Part shown: positions 26,465-35,840 of the stretch, piece by piece
How positions within the stretch are numbered: the first letter of the stretch is position 1
How the letters are laid out: the number at the start of each line of letters is the position of its first letter
Assembly: GCA_964398945.1 (NCBI GenBank)
Contig: CAYNOT010000014.1
Location: 77,453 to 141,452, forward strand
Direction of reading: 5' to 3'
DNA from: JBGTGG01 sp964398945
GTDB taxonomy: Bacteria; Bacteroidota; Bacteroidia; Cytophagales; Cyclobacteriaceae
DNA length: 64,000 bases
Notes under the pieces: generated by a model
Database searches by the model: none
Told to the model about the DNA's origin: nothing
The model's input: only the letters and a program-made list of their open reading frames with translations
Translations under genes and position numbers: made by a program

Positions 26465-27325
26465 TTATCCAAGGTATGCCATCAGGGGCACCTTTGAAGA
26501 TCGCCTCAAGCGCTGTATTGCTTTTTCTTTTATTTGTCGTACGCGTTCCCGGGTAAGGTGGAATTTGTCTGCAATCTCTTCGAGGGAAAGTTGGGTTGTT
26601 TCATTTAAACCATAATAATCGCAAAGGACTTCCGACTCACGGGCGGTCAAGGTGGCCAGTACGCGTGCAATTTCACTTTTCAATGATGTTACCATTAAGA
26701 ATGAATCGGGCTTTTCTTCACTTTGTGTTTCCAAAACATCCAACAAACTATTGTCTTCCCCGTTGGCAAACGGAGCGTCAACGGAAACATGCCGGCCTGC
26801 TACACGCATGGTGTTTTCTACTTCTTGTTCAGTAATATCCATTGCCGTGGCCAGTTCAGAGGTAGAAGGTTCGCGTTGGAATTGTTGTTCAAGTATCGAA
26901 GAAGCCCTTGATATTTGCTTGATCATACCCACCCGGTTTAACGGAAGCCGGACAACGCGAGCTTGTTCTGCAAGCGCCTGAAGCATGGACTGGCGTATCC
27001 ACCAAACTGCATAGGATATAAATTTGAACCCGCGTGTTTCATCAAACCTTTTTGCAGCCTTAATGAGCCCTACGTTTCCTTCATTTATTAAATCGCCCAA
27101 GGTCATTCCATTGTTTTGATATTGCTTTGCTACAGAGACGACAAACCGGAGATTTGCTTTGGTTAATTTTTCCAGTGCGAGTTGGTCGCCTTCGCGGATA
27201 CGAATGGTAAGTTCTACCTCCATTTCAGCCGTGATCAGATCAACTTTACCAATCTCTTGCAAATACTTATCAAGGGATTGGCTTTCCCGATTGGTAATCT
27301 GCTTGGTGATTTTTAATTGTCTCAT
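26465..27325 (-). CDS. sigma-70 factor, RpoD/SigA type, divergent paralog
   Basis: The 286-residue protein starts MRQLKITKQITNRESQSLD, typical of Bacteroidota RpoD, which lacks most of region 1. Region 2 is clear (NEGNVGLIKAAKRFDETRG, FKFISYAVWWIRQSMLQALA), as are region 3 and the region 4 helix-turn-helix (LEEIADKFHLTRERVRQIKE). Compared with the RpoD sequence I remember from this phylum, the centre and the C-terminal end (RRSSKVPLMAYLG) are altered, so this may be a second, group-2 sigma factor. It is followed by a small conserved gene. Confidence 0.9.
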   Translation of the reverse strand: MRQLKITKQITNRESQSLDKYLQEIGKVDLITAEMEVELTIRIREGDQLALEKLTKANLRFVVSVAKQYQNNGMTLGDLINEGNVGLIKAAKRFDETRGFKFISYAVWWIRQSMLQALAEQARVVRLPLNRVGMIKQISRASSILEQQFQREPSTSELATAMDITEQEVENTMRVAGRHVSVDAPFANGEDNSLLDVLETQSEEKPDSFLMVTSLKSEIARVLATLTARESEVLCDYYGLNETTQLSLEEIADKFHLTRERVRQIKEKAIQRLRRSSKVPLMAYLG

Positions 27326-27500
27326 AACACATGGTCTAGGTAAAGTGAACAATTAAAAAAATCAGGAAACAATCGTAAATATGACCTTACACGTTGGTTT
27401 CCGGCAGATTCAAGGAATTGAGCGTACAAGGTACGGAATTTTAGCGACATACTTTTGGATCTGTATGCATCCCTGCCACGCTTAAAATAATGATGCGCGA

Positions 27501-28943
27501 TTAGTTTCCGATGGGCGGGGGACCGTCCGGAATTATCCCTTTATAGGCATAGTCACCTTTTCTTTCTTTGAATTCCTTTTTCACACCATCGCGTAAGGCG
27601 GCATCTTCAAAAAGATCAACCATTGTCATGGAAAGTGATTTGGTTGCAAACCACATTCCTTTGTGGCCAATACTCATGCCACCACAAGCTACAACTGCCC
27701 ATGAATGCCAGGGTGTGCCCTTGGGACCGGTGGTAGCCGACAGTCGAATAACCGGCACAACAAAACTTACATCGCCAACATCAGTTGACCCGCCACCGGG
27801 GTGTTCCAATGTTTCTTCCATGGGGTGAATGGATGCTTCCATCCCAATTTGTTTCTTTCCGGTTGATTCCTGGATTTTTATGGCGAAATCGGTTTCTGCT
27901 GGTGTGTATTGTATACCTCCGAGGTATTCCAAATTCTTTTGAAGTGCAGCAGCCCCTGTTCGGTTCACCAGTACTTCATGCACACCGGAAATCAATGAAA
28001 TTTTATAGTCAACATTTGCCATGATAGCAGCACCTTCCGCAATTCGCTCCACTTGTTTCCAAACAACTTCCATTCCTTCACGCCTGGTATCCCGTACACG
28101 CGTCCAGATACGTGCGTAATCAGGTACTACGTTTACGACTTGCCCGGCATCTTGAATATGATAATGTATGCGAACGGTTGGTTTCACATGCTCGCGATAA
28201 TAGTTAATGCCTGTTGTATATAATTCCAGTGCATCCGAAGCGCTCCGTCCATTCCAGGGATCAGCACTGGCATGTGCGGCTTGCCCCGTAAATTCAACCA
28301 TAAAATCAACCAGCGCCAAACCACGTTGAACGGCTACTTTTGTTTCATCACCAGGATGCCAGTCCATACATACATCCACATCATCAAAAAGACCTGCACG
28401 GATCATCCAAAGTTTACCAAAATATTTTTCCTCCGCTGGGGTTCCGTAAAACCGTACAGTACCTTTTAACTTTCCCTGTGCAATCAAGTCTTTGATGGCG
28501 GTGGCTGCACCCAGGGAGGCAACACCAAAAAGATTATGGCCACACCCATGCCCTGCACCACCTTCATGCAGCGGGTCTTTTGTCGGAACTGCTTTTTGTG
28601 AAAGACCGGGCAGGGCATCAAATTCCCCTAAAATAGCAATTACGGGTTTTCCGGACCCGTACTCTGCCACAAAAGCGGTAGGGATTTCTGCTACACCGCG
28701 CGTTACCTTAAAGCCCTGCGATTCGGCATAATCGGCTAACAATTTGGCGGATTTGGTTTCTTGAAATGCGACTTCTTCATATCCCCAGATTTTATCACTC
28801 ATCTCAGAAAGGGTACCCGCATTATGGTCAACCCATTGTATAACAGCTTGCTTGTTTGGGTTGGATTTGGTTTTCTTTTGTGCCTGAACTTCTCCAGCGA
28901 CAAGAATGGAAAGTATAAGTAGTGGAAGTCTGATGTATTTCAT
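27501..28943 (-). CDS. M20-family metallohydrolase (AbgB-like amidohydrolase), secreted
   Basis: The 480-residue protein has a signal peptide (ending GEVQAQ). M20 metal-site motifs include GAGHGCGHNLFG, FYGTPAEEKYFGK and CMDWHPGD, with a dimerisation domain near residues 220-330. The closest family I recognise is the p-aminobenzoyl-glutamate hydrolase subunit B group, which cleaves acyl-amino-acid amides. The signal peptide means it acts outside the cytoplasm, unlike E. coli AbgB, so peptide or amide scavenging is the more likely role. It is monocistronic. Confidence 0.88.
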   Translation of the reverse strand: MKYIRLPLLILSILVAGEVQAQKKTKSNPNKQAVIQWVDHNAGTLSEMSDKIWGYEEVAFQETKSAKLLADYAESQGFKVTRGVAEIPTAFVAEYGSGKPVIAILGEFDALPGLSQKAVPTKDPLHEGGAGHGCGHNLFGVASLGAATAIKDLIAQGKLKGTVRFYGTPAEEKYFGKLWMIRAGLFDDVDVCMDWHPGDETKVAVQRGLALVDFMVEFTGQAAHASADPWNGRSASDALELYTTGINYYREHVKPTVRIHYHIQDAGQVVNVVPDYARIWTRVRDTRREGMEVVWKQVERIAEGAAIMANVDYKISLISGVHEVLVNRTGAAALQKNLEYLGGIQYTPAETDFAIKIQESTGKKQIGMEASIHPMEETLEHPGGGSTDVGDVSFVVPVIRLSATTGPKGTPWHSWAVVACGGMSIGHKGMWFATKSLSMTMVDLFEDAALRDGVKKEFKERKGDYAYKGIIPDGPPPIGN

Positions 28944-29274
28944 AAATGGCTTGGCTTTAGGGATTTAAGATAAACTAAAATATGGTAGCCCACAAAGATA
29001 CCGGACCATCAAAGACACCTGGTCTATAATGATGCAGCTACAATATTAAGACAGGTTTTTTCGGAATTGAGTGATATGTATTTTGGATGTGCGACTGCCA
29101 ATTTGTTGCAGCGTGAGCTTGATTTTTAACCGGCCAAAAGAAGATTTCCTGAAAATGCCAAAACACCTGATTTTGTATCGATTTTGTCAAAAACACAAGA
29201 GCGAATTCTTTCTTTATCAAGTAAATGGTCATAAAATTCTTTATTTATTTAAATTTAAACGCTATTTCTTACAT

Positions 29275-29316
29275 CACATTTTTAAAATGTGAAAATCATT
29301 GATCCCAAAATGGGAT
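29275..29316. other. two hairpins upstream of the TerB-like gene
   Basis: TCACATTT/AAATGTGA (29275-29293) and ATCCCA/TGGGAT (29302-29316) lie in the otherwise empty gap 28944-29350. The first could be a terminator or an operator; no U-tract is evident. Confidence 0.4.
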
Positions 29317-29350
29317 TTGTATATGGCTTGTATGATTAATTTAATAAGTT

Positions 29351-29381
29351 TTTGGCCCATTTTGGAATTGGTATAATTTTG
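29351..29381 (+). promoter_or_regulatory. consensus Bacteroidota promoter (TTTG-N19-TAnnTTTG)
   Basis: TTTG at 29351-29354 and TAATTTTG at 29374-29381 are separated by exactly 19 bp, matching the -33/-7 consensus of Bacteroidota sigma-ABfr. Transcription should start near 29388, about 24 bases before the first ATG of the TerB-like gene. Confidence 0.8.
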
Positions 29382-29411
29382 ACTTAATTGATTTTATAGT
29401 ACATTATAATT

Positions 29412-29930
29412 ATGAAATCGCCATCAGACAAGCAGACCCACTGGTATGATAATAAGCCTGGCGATTCCATCCCGAAAGCATCGGGACAAGTTGTACCCAT
29501 AAAAAATCAAAACATTAACATGAAAAACAAAACCACCCTATCCAGACTATTCTTTTTGTTAGCAAATGTGGATGGGAACATTAAACCGAAGGAAGAGGCA
29601 ATTGGTGATGCCATGTGTTCCGTAGAAGGTATTAAAAAGGAGGATTTTACAATGATGCTTCAGTTATTGAAGACAAAAAACCCTACACTCATTTTCAATG
29701 AATCAATTTCTGAATTGAGAAAAGTGAACCGGGAAGAGCAAATCAAAGCCATCGCCTGGATGTGTGTGATCGCAAATGCAGATGGGTTTATGGAAAGGAT
29801 AGAGTGGCAATTGATTTATAAAGTATACCACAAGGAATTGAATTTACCGTTGGAAGAAGTACTTGAGGTTCAAAAAAAATTGGGGATAGCATCCCGGCCA
29901 TATCTTTTGGCGCTAGGTCAGGTTGTTTAA
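29412..29930 (+). CDS. TerB-like (tellurite-resistance/DjlA-like) domain protein
   Basis: A 172-residue protein if it starts at 29412; an in-frame ATG at 29520 gives 136 residues beginning right before the domain (MKNKTTLSRLFFLLANVDGN). The helical pattern with DGNIKPKEEAI and NADGFMERIEW, two acidic turns spaced as in TerB, supports this family. TerB domains bind metal and act in stress-related membrane complexes. The N-terminal 36 residues span a TCCCGA/TCGGGA hairpin, so they may in fact be leader sequence. A perfect promoter lies just upstream. Confidence 0.7.
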   Translation: MKSPSDKQTHWYDNKPGDSIPKASGQVVPIKNQNINMKNKTTLSRLFFLLANVDGNIKPKEEAIGDAMCSVEGIKKEDFTMMLQLLKTKNPTLIFNESISELRKVNREEQIKAIAWMCVIANADGFMERIEWQLIYKVYHKELNLPLEEVLEVQKKLGIASRPYLLALGQVV

Positions 29931-29976
29931 ATTGCCCTTCCGGTAGTTTGTACTGAACTTTATAAAAGGTGGAATG

Positions 29977-30023
29977 TTAGCTATACGTTGGAGTCACTGA
30001 GGAGTCACTGATTTAATAGCTAA
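29977..30023. promoter_or_regulatory. nested dyad and tandem 11-mers upstream of msrA
   Basis: TTAGCTAT and ATAGCTAA form an 8-bp dyad that encloses two back-to-back exact copies of GGAGTCACTGA (29990-30011). It lies 17 bp before the msrA start, so it could be an operator or a leader structure. Confidence 0.5.
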
Positions 30024-30039
30024 ACGGAATATTATCACA

Positions 30040-30678
30040 ATGAAATTATCAACATGTATCGGGCTGCTGCTAATAACCATTAGTACTTCCTGTCAGGCTC
30101 AGGAATCCAAGACAGATGTTAAAAAGATAAAACTGGAAGCCCCAAAAGGAAAGGCTATTGCTGCTTTTGCGGAAGGATGTTTTTGGTGTTCGGAGCATAT
30201 TTTTGAAGCAGTGGTAGGTGTCGATTCAGCTATTTCCGGATATGCAGGTGGTACTGTTCCAAACCCTACCTATGAATTGGTGAACACAGAAACAACCGGC
30301 CATGCAGAAACTGTACTCGTGTATTACGATCCCAGGGTTATTGGTTATGAAGAGCTGACGAAAGTTTTTTTTACTTCGCATGACCCAACAACCCCTGACC
30401 AACAAGGGCCTGATCGCGGTTCTTCGTATCGCTCTATTTTGTTTTTTATAACCCCTGAAGAAGAAAGGATAGCTAAAAAATCCCTGGCTGATTTTTCAGC
30501 GAGTGGCCTTTATACCAGGGAAATTGTTTCCGAAATAAAAAAGCTTACCGCATTCTACCGTGCGGAAGAATACCATCAAGATTACATTGAACATTACCCT
30601 GACAATTCGTATGTGGTGAATGTGTCGATACCGCGTTTCGAAAAATTCAAAAGGACTTACAAAGGAAAGTTGAAGTAA
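30040..30678 (+). CDS. msrA: peptide methionine-S-sulfoxide reductase, exported
   Basis: The 212-residue protein carries the MsrA active site GCFWCSEHIFE with catalytic C47, then SGYAGGTVPNPTYE, HAETVLVYYDP and the C-terminal AEEYHQDYIE. It reduces methionine-S-sulfoxide in proteins with thioredoxin-type donors. An N-terminal signal with a possible lipobox (TISTSC) suggests repair of envelope proteins rather than cytosolic ones. The gene is convergent with the subtilase, whose stop is 1 bp away. Confidence 0.96.
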   Translation: MKLSTCIGLLLITISTSCQAQESKTDVKKIKLEAPKGKAIAAFAEGCFWCSEHIFEAVVGVDSAISGYAGGTVPNPTYELVNTETTGHAETVLVYYDPRVIGYEELTKVFFTSHDPTTPDQQGPDRGSSYRSILFFITPEEERIAKKSLADFSASGLYTREIVSEIKKLTAFYRAEEYHQDYIEHYPDNSYVVNVSIPRFEKFKRTYKGKLK

Positions 30679-30679
30679 C

Positions 30680-32341
30680 CTATTTTTTCAATGTAGTCTC
30701 ACGTGACAATGCAAGCTTGACTGCCTCATAGGCATTGACAAGTCCCCCGGTTCTTGACAATTCATTGAACTTTACTTCTTCCTCTGTTCCGGGTTTTGAA
30801 ATCGTGAGGTTATCGAATTTTCGTGTTGATTGCTCAAGGATTTCTTTCACCTCTACCGCAGTAAGTTCCGGGAAGTAGGACATGATAATGGCTGCAACAC
30901 CTGTAGTTGCCGGGCTGGCCATACTGGTGCCGCTTTCGTTTTCATATTTATTGCCGGGTTTGGTTGAATAGATTTCAACACCAGGTGCAAAAAGGTCCAC
31001 CGATTTTTTTCCATAATTGGTAAAGTCGGCAACAAAGTTCTCATCTGCACCATACGCAGAAGCGGCTACTTCAATCCAGTTTTTTGCTTCTTTTCTATCA
31101 AGATAAAAGCGTGAGGGAAATTGTTCTTTCGTGTCGTTGTTGTCACCATCGTTCCCTGCGGCATGGATTAAAAGCACATTTTTTGATTCAGCATAGCGCA
31201 CTGCTTTGTCGACTGCTTCTTTTTGTGGGGAGAAATCTTTCCCGAAACTCATATTGATGATGTGTGCCCCATTGTCCACAGCGTAGAGTATTGCATTTGC
31301 TACATCTTTGTCGCGCTCATCCCCGTTGGGAACTGCACGGACACTCATAATCTTAACATTATCAGCAATTCCTTTTATCCCAATGTCGTTTTTCCTATTT
31401 GCAGCAATGATACCGGCCACGTGTGTTCCATGCGAAGCATCGGGGCCTTTTACATCGTTGTTCCCATAATTTTTTTCGAAGAGGTTTTTTGGATCATCAC
31501 CAACAATTTCCCGTGGATTGAAGTCAAGATTATATCCAAAGTTAACCGCTGTGCCAAAATGGTCGACCATTTTTTGCATGTAATCAAGGTAGAATTTCAG
31601 CTCTTCAACCAATGCCCCTGTTTCTACATCTTGCCCGATATTGTTGATAACGCTTAGCAATGTTTGCCGTGCAAAGTTCAATGTGTCATTGGTAGTGGTG
31701 TACGACTCGAGGGTTTGTTTATCAAGGGGCCCATCCATTACCTGTCTTAACAAACTATCCGACAGGTGTATGGTGGTGAATGCATTGCTGTACAAATCAA
31801 ATTGCTGTTGGGCTTCATCATATTGACTTTTATTAAACTTGAAATCATTGTCGTATTTCTTTTTAACGACAACCCAGTATTCAAACTCTGCTTTTTGTTT
31901 TTTTGGCACTTTCTTTTCGTCCATTTGCCCATAGATGGGTTTTAGCCGGGCATACTCACGGGTTACTTCGTATGTATCGTTATCAACGTTTCTGCCATCC
32001 TTTCCGCCAATAAAATTCCAGCCATGTACATCATCAACATATCCGTTCCGGTCGTCATCAATATTGTTGCCCGCAATTTCATCTTCATTGACCCATAAAA
32101 CATCTTTTAAATCTTCATGTTCGATATCAATGCCTGAATCGATTACAGCAACAATAACTTTGCGCGAAGGCCGGCCTTTCAGCAATGTTTCATAAACCCT
32201 TTCGGCACTTACTCCCTGCACATGATCTGTTTCAGGGTCCATCAGGAACCAATCGGCCCGGACACTATCTTGAAATTGCGCAAAACAGGGGACGCTGCAG
32301 ATTAGAATAAATGCAAGGAAGAGTTGACGTGATATTTTCAT
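30680..32341 (-). CDS. S8 subtilisin-family serine protease, secreted
   Basis: The 553-residue protein has a signal peptide (ending PCFAQ). The catalytic triad is visible: D68 in VIDSGIDIEHEDL, H304 in SHGTHVAG and S473 in GTSMASP. The distance between Asp and His is about 235 residues, against roughly 30-60 usually; the insertion (about 120-290) is rich in charged helices and may form a separate lid or coiled domain. I chose the ATG at 32341 for the signal peptide. No T9SS C-terminal signal is seen. Confidence 0.93.
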   Translation of the reverse strand: MKISRQLFLAFILICSVPCFAQFQDSVRADWFLMDPETDHVQGVSAERVYETLLKGRPSRKVIVAVIDSGIDIEHEDLKDVLWVNEDEIAGNNIDDDRNGYVDDVHGWNFIGGKDGRNVDNDTYEVTREYARLKPIYGQMDEKKVPKKQKAEFEYWVVVKKKYDNDFKFNKSQYDEAQQQFDLYSNAFTTIHLSDSLLRQVMDGPLDKQTLESYTTTNDTLNFARQTLLSVINNIGQDVETGALVEELKFYLDYMQKMVDHFGTAVNFGYNLDFNPREIVGDDPKNLFEKNYGNNDVKGPDASHGTHVAGIIAANRKNDIGIKGIADNVKIMSVRAVPNGDERDKDVANAILYAVDNGAHIINMSFGKDFSPQKEAVDKAVRYAESKNVLLIHAAGNDGDNNDTKEQFPSRFYLDRKEAKNWIEVAASAYGADENFVADFTNYGKKSVDLFAPGVEIYSTKPGNKYENESGTSMASPATTGVAAIIMSYFPELTAVEVKEILEQSTRKFDNLTISKPGTEEEVKFNELSRTGGLVNAYEAVKLALSRETTLKK

Positions 32342-32508
32342 ACTGGTTTTTGTAAAAAATTCGTGCAATATAAAGCTTATCCGGGAATCGGTAGTGCACT
32401 ACTATTACTGGCAATTCCCCTCAAATATTACATCCGTGATGCACTCCTGTTAAGTGCGATAACCGGCCTCTACAATATCACGACATTTGTAAACCAAAAC
32501 AACCCACT

Positions 32509-32595
32509 ATGCTTTACATTCTACTTTCTTTAATCATGTTTTACTCCACGTTTTTTGGGGCAATCCTAAAATTTAAAAAAGAGTCGGGGCGATAG
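32509..32595 (+). CDS. possible 28-residue single-pass membrane peptide
   Basis: ATG at 32509 opens a frame reading MLYILLSLIMFYSTFFGAIL followed by KFKKESGR and TAG. One hydrophobic helix with a basic cytoplasmic tail is typical of small bacterial membrane proteins. It lies in a 383-bp gap between the divergent subtilase and WD40-caspase genes. No Shine-Dalgarno is visible, which is common in this phylum. Whether it is expressed is unknown. Confidence 0.4.
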   Translation: MLYILLSLIMFYSTFFGAILKFKKESGR

Positions 32596-32724
32596 TGGCC
32601 AGAAACCTGTAGGGAAATCTGTAATTCACTTTAAAACAATAACTTATACTTCTGAAGGGGGAGCCGTTTTGCTTTATTTAATTGCAAAAAATGCTAGCTT
32701 TACTACGATCTATCCCTCAAATCA

Positions 32725-35700
32725 ATGTCAAAGCCTATATTTTCGATTACCTGGCTACTGTTGAGCATCAGCACCTTTTCAGTTTACAGCCAGACCCCCA
32801 GGATTGTCATCAATCCCATGGGGCATTCTGCCCGTATCAACAACTTGCTTTTTACACCAAATGGGGAACGTGTAATTTCAATTTCAGAAGATAAAACCAT
32901 ACGTGTCTGGAGTGTTGAGTCTGGGGAGATGGTCGATAAATTTGAATCTGAAATTGGGGATGGGGGGGAAGGAATGCTCTATTCTTCAGCTATTTCACCA
33001 GACGGAAAATTGTTGGCCGTAGCTGGTTATCCTGTAAATAGCGTAGCAGGGAACTACATTATAATTATCGATTTGGAAAAGAGGGCTCAGGTAAGCACGG
33101 CCATTGGGCATACCGATGTAATTGGTACACTTGGTTTCAGTAGCACTGGTGATTTTCTCGCCAGTGGCAGCAATGATGGAAACATAAAGCTTTGGAAGGT
33201 GGATAATTCAAAGTTGCTTACGAATATCACTACCATAGCCGTTGGTTCTGTTGTTTCTTCAATATCATTCAATCCCAAAACAGATGATTTGGCAGTAGTT
33301 TCCGAATCAAATGAAGTGTTGGTGTACAATTTATCAGGACTCAGGACGGGTGCAACCAAATTTCAATACAAGGCTTTCAAAAAGCATAAGGGGGCATTAA
33401 ACAAAGTAATGTATTCCCCGGATGGAATGTATCTATGCAGTACGAGTTTTGAAAATGAAATGATCTTATGGAGGGCTGATGGTTCGCTGGTCAAGGAATT
33501 CGGAAAATTGAAAAGCCCTGTGAATGCCATTGCGTTTTCGGGTGATTCAAAAATCTTGGTAAGCTTGGATGTGGAAGGGAAGGGTGCGAGTTGGTCAATC
33601 CCCGGGGGCACAAAATTTACGGATTACCACGGCCATGACAACACAGTTTTTAGTGCTGCGTTTTCCCCAACACTTTCGGGCAATTATACTGTTGCTTCTG
33701 CAGGGGGTGTTAACAATGAGATACTTTTATGGAACCCCATCAATGGCCTTACCGCGCGGAGGATAAAGGGAAAAGGCTCGGTGATACAAGACCTTGCTTT
33801 TGGAGACAACCTTGAACTTTACATCTCCCAGGATTTCGATAAACCTAACCAGTTTAAGACAAGCTTTAATTTCGGTTCGCTTACCGTGAATCAAAATCCA
33901 CAACCCTTGCGCCCGGGAAAAGATTTAAACAAAGATTTGGTCCACACGGGAGTGAACACCATCCAGATAGGTAAGAAAGTGATTGCAACCCATGCGGAAG
34001 TGGATGGGAGGATTTTGGATTTTCAAGGCCTACCGGATGGCACTGTAGTAGTGGCAAGTGATTTTTCCTTAAAACTTTTTGATAAAAACGGATTTATTTT
34101 AAAAGAATTCATCGGCCACATTGGAGGTGTTCGGGCTGTTACCGTATCCGGGGATGGAAAGTATTTGGCGTCTGGTGGCGAGGATCAATCCATTATCCTA
34201 TGGAAGTTGTCTGAGACTGGAAACGCACCCAGTATACGCAAGGTCTTTGAGGGAAAAGACTGGGCTGAATATTTTGATAGACTACCAATAGACTCATTAA
34301 CAACAGAGCCAACAAAAAAAGCATGGAATGATGTGATTGCTTTTTTGAAAGCGAACAACGATAAAACCTATCGCCAACTTGAAGAGGCACTTCATTCACT
34401 CGGTGAAATTGTGATGCCTTTTGCAACCTTGTTTGTTACGCAAGATGACAGCGAATGGGTTTGCTGGACCCCGAAGGGTTATTTCTCATGTTCTTCTGCC
34501 GGGAGCCAATATTTTGGCTGGCATATCAATAGGGGTATTAACCACCTTGCGGATTTTTATGCTGCTGAGCAATATTTTGAGATTTTATATCGGCCAAAAG
34601 AAGTGGCGCAAAGTATTGTCCAGGGAAAACGTGTTGAAGAAATCCTAAAAGAAACAGGTGAAAGGATTTTTGATTTAGGAAAACTTCACCGTCCTTCTGC
34701 CGGTTTTTTTGATATGAAAATCACGATGCGCTCCACTGACCTGTTGCGATATGACAAGGGGAAGTTCTATACGCAGGCACGCACCATGCCCATTACCGTG
34801 GAAGCGTTTGATGGTGGAGGGGGGATAAAAGAAATTGCAATTTATCAAAATGATAAACTGGTAATATCCGACACGGTGGTCAACACCCGTGAAATGGGGC
34901 AGAAGGTAGTTCGGAGCTACGCGGTTGAAATGGTAAATGAAACGAACGAATTCAAGGTAAAGGTTATAAACTTTCAGAAGATAGAGTCGCGGGTCGATGT
35001 ACTAAAAATAGAATATGCGGGGGATGCAATCGCCACTTCTTCCTTGCACATTTTGGCGATTGGAATAAACAAGTACAAAAACGAAGGGTATAATTTGAAT
35101 TATGCACAATCAGATGCATCATCTGTTGTTGAAAAATTAATTACGAATGGAAAGACAATCTTTAAAAGCGTAAACCGGTTTGAACTGTACAATGAGGATG
35201 CAACAAAGGAGAACATTTTAAAAAGTTTTAAGGCCATTTCTGCACGGGCAAAGCCTGAAGATGTTTTTGTTTTCTATTATGCAGGTCACGGAACTATTGA
35301 TGAGGAAAATGACAACGAGTATTACCTGGTGCCCACCGATGTTACCAAACTCTATGGTGATTCGGAGCAACTTCAGAAAAAAGGCATCTCGGCATCTGAA
35401 CTCCGTGCAAGTTTAACAGATGTTAAATCGCAAAAGCAAATGATCCTGATGGATGCGTGCCATTCGGGGGGTGCATTAAAGTCATTGAGCGTACGTGCAG
35501 CTGCTGCTGATGAGAAAGCAATTGTCCAGTTGGCGCGTAGTTCCGGGGTTGCTGTGCTGGCTTCAAGCGGAACGAAACAATTTGCAACTGAATTTGAAGA
35601 GTTGAAACATGGTGTTTTCACGTATGCATTAATGGAAGCACTGGATGGGGAAGCGGATCGAAACAAGGATAACAAATTGACCGTAAGCGAAATAAAAATA

Positions 35701-35814
35701 TTCATGGATGAACGGGTTCCCGAGTTAACCAAAAAATATGGTGGCACGTCCCAATTTCCAACAGGATACCTAACGGGCAATGATTTCCCTATTTCAATAC
35801 CCAAAATAGAGTAA
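32725..35814 (+). CDS. exported WD40-repeat protein with C-terminal caspase-like (C14) peptidase
   Basis: The 1029-residue protein has a signal peptide (ending FSVYSQ) and WD40 repeats forming a propeller over about residues 30-500 (e.g. FASGSNDGNIKLWKV-like units). A linker with a beta domain follows, then a caspase fold from about residue 773. The catalytic dyad is H855 (FYYAGHG) and C912 (LMDACHSGG). An EF-hand-like loop begins at D978 (DRNKDNKLTVSE), so calcium could matter. Metacaspase-type enzymes usually cut after Arg or Lys. The signal peptide puts it outside the cytoplasm, arguing against an internal cell-death role. Its neighbours on the other strand encode T9SS-linked surface proteins. 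Confidence 0.9.
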   Translation: MSKPIFSITWLLLSISTFSVYSQTPRIVINPMGHSARINNLLFTPNGERVISISEDKTIRVWSVESGEMVDKFESEIGDGGEGMLYSSAISPDGKLLAVAGYPVNSVAGNYIIIIDLEKRAQVSTAIGHTDVIGTLGFSSTGDFLASGSNDGNIKLWKVDNSKLLTNITTIAVGSVVSSISFNPKTDDLAVVSESNEVLVYNLSGLRTGATKFQYKAFKKHKGALNKVMYSPDGMYLCSTSFENEMILWRADGSLVKEFGKLKSPVNAIAFSGDSKILVSLDVEGKGASWSIPGGTKFTDYHGHDNTVFSAAFSPTLSGNYTVASAGGVNNEILLWNPINGLTARRIKGKGSVIQDLAFGDNLELYISQDFDKPNQFKTSFNFGSLTVNQNPQPLRPGKDLNKDLVHTGVNTIQIGKKVIATHAEVDGRILDFQGLPDGTVVVASDFSLKLFDKNGFILKEFIGHIGGVRAVTVSGDGKYLASGGEDQSIILWKLSETGNAPSIRKVFEGKDWAEYFDRLPIDSLTTEPTKKAWNDVIAFLKANNDKTYRQLEEALHSLGEIVMPFATLFVTQDDSEWVCWTPKGYFSCSSAGSQYFGWHINRGINHLADFYAAEQYFEILYRPKEVAQSIVQGKRVEEILKETGERIFDLGKLHRPSAGFFDMKITMRSTDLLRYDKGKFYTQARTMPITVEAFDGGGGIKEIAIYQNDKLVISDTVVNTREMGQKVVRSYAVEMVNETNEFKVKVINFQKIESRVDVLKIEYAGDAIATSSLHILAIGINKYKNEGYNLNYAQSDASSVVEKLITNGKTIFKSVNRFELYNEDATKENILKSFKAISARAKPEDVFVFYYAGHGTIDEENDNEYYLVPTDVTKLYGDSEQLQKKGISASELRASLTDVKSQKQMILMDACHSGGALKSLSVRAAAADEKAIVQLARSSGVAVLASSGTKQFATEFEELKHGVFTYALMEALDGEADRNKDNKLTVSEIKIFMDERVPELTKKYGGTSQFPTGYLTGNDFPISIPKIE

Positions 35815-35840
35815 GGGAAGACCGGGCCTCCACTCTCTGC

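Noticed and set aside
32725..35814. Caspase-based antiphage defence effector
   Set aside because: A signal peptide exports it, and no sensor or other defence gene is adjacent.
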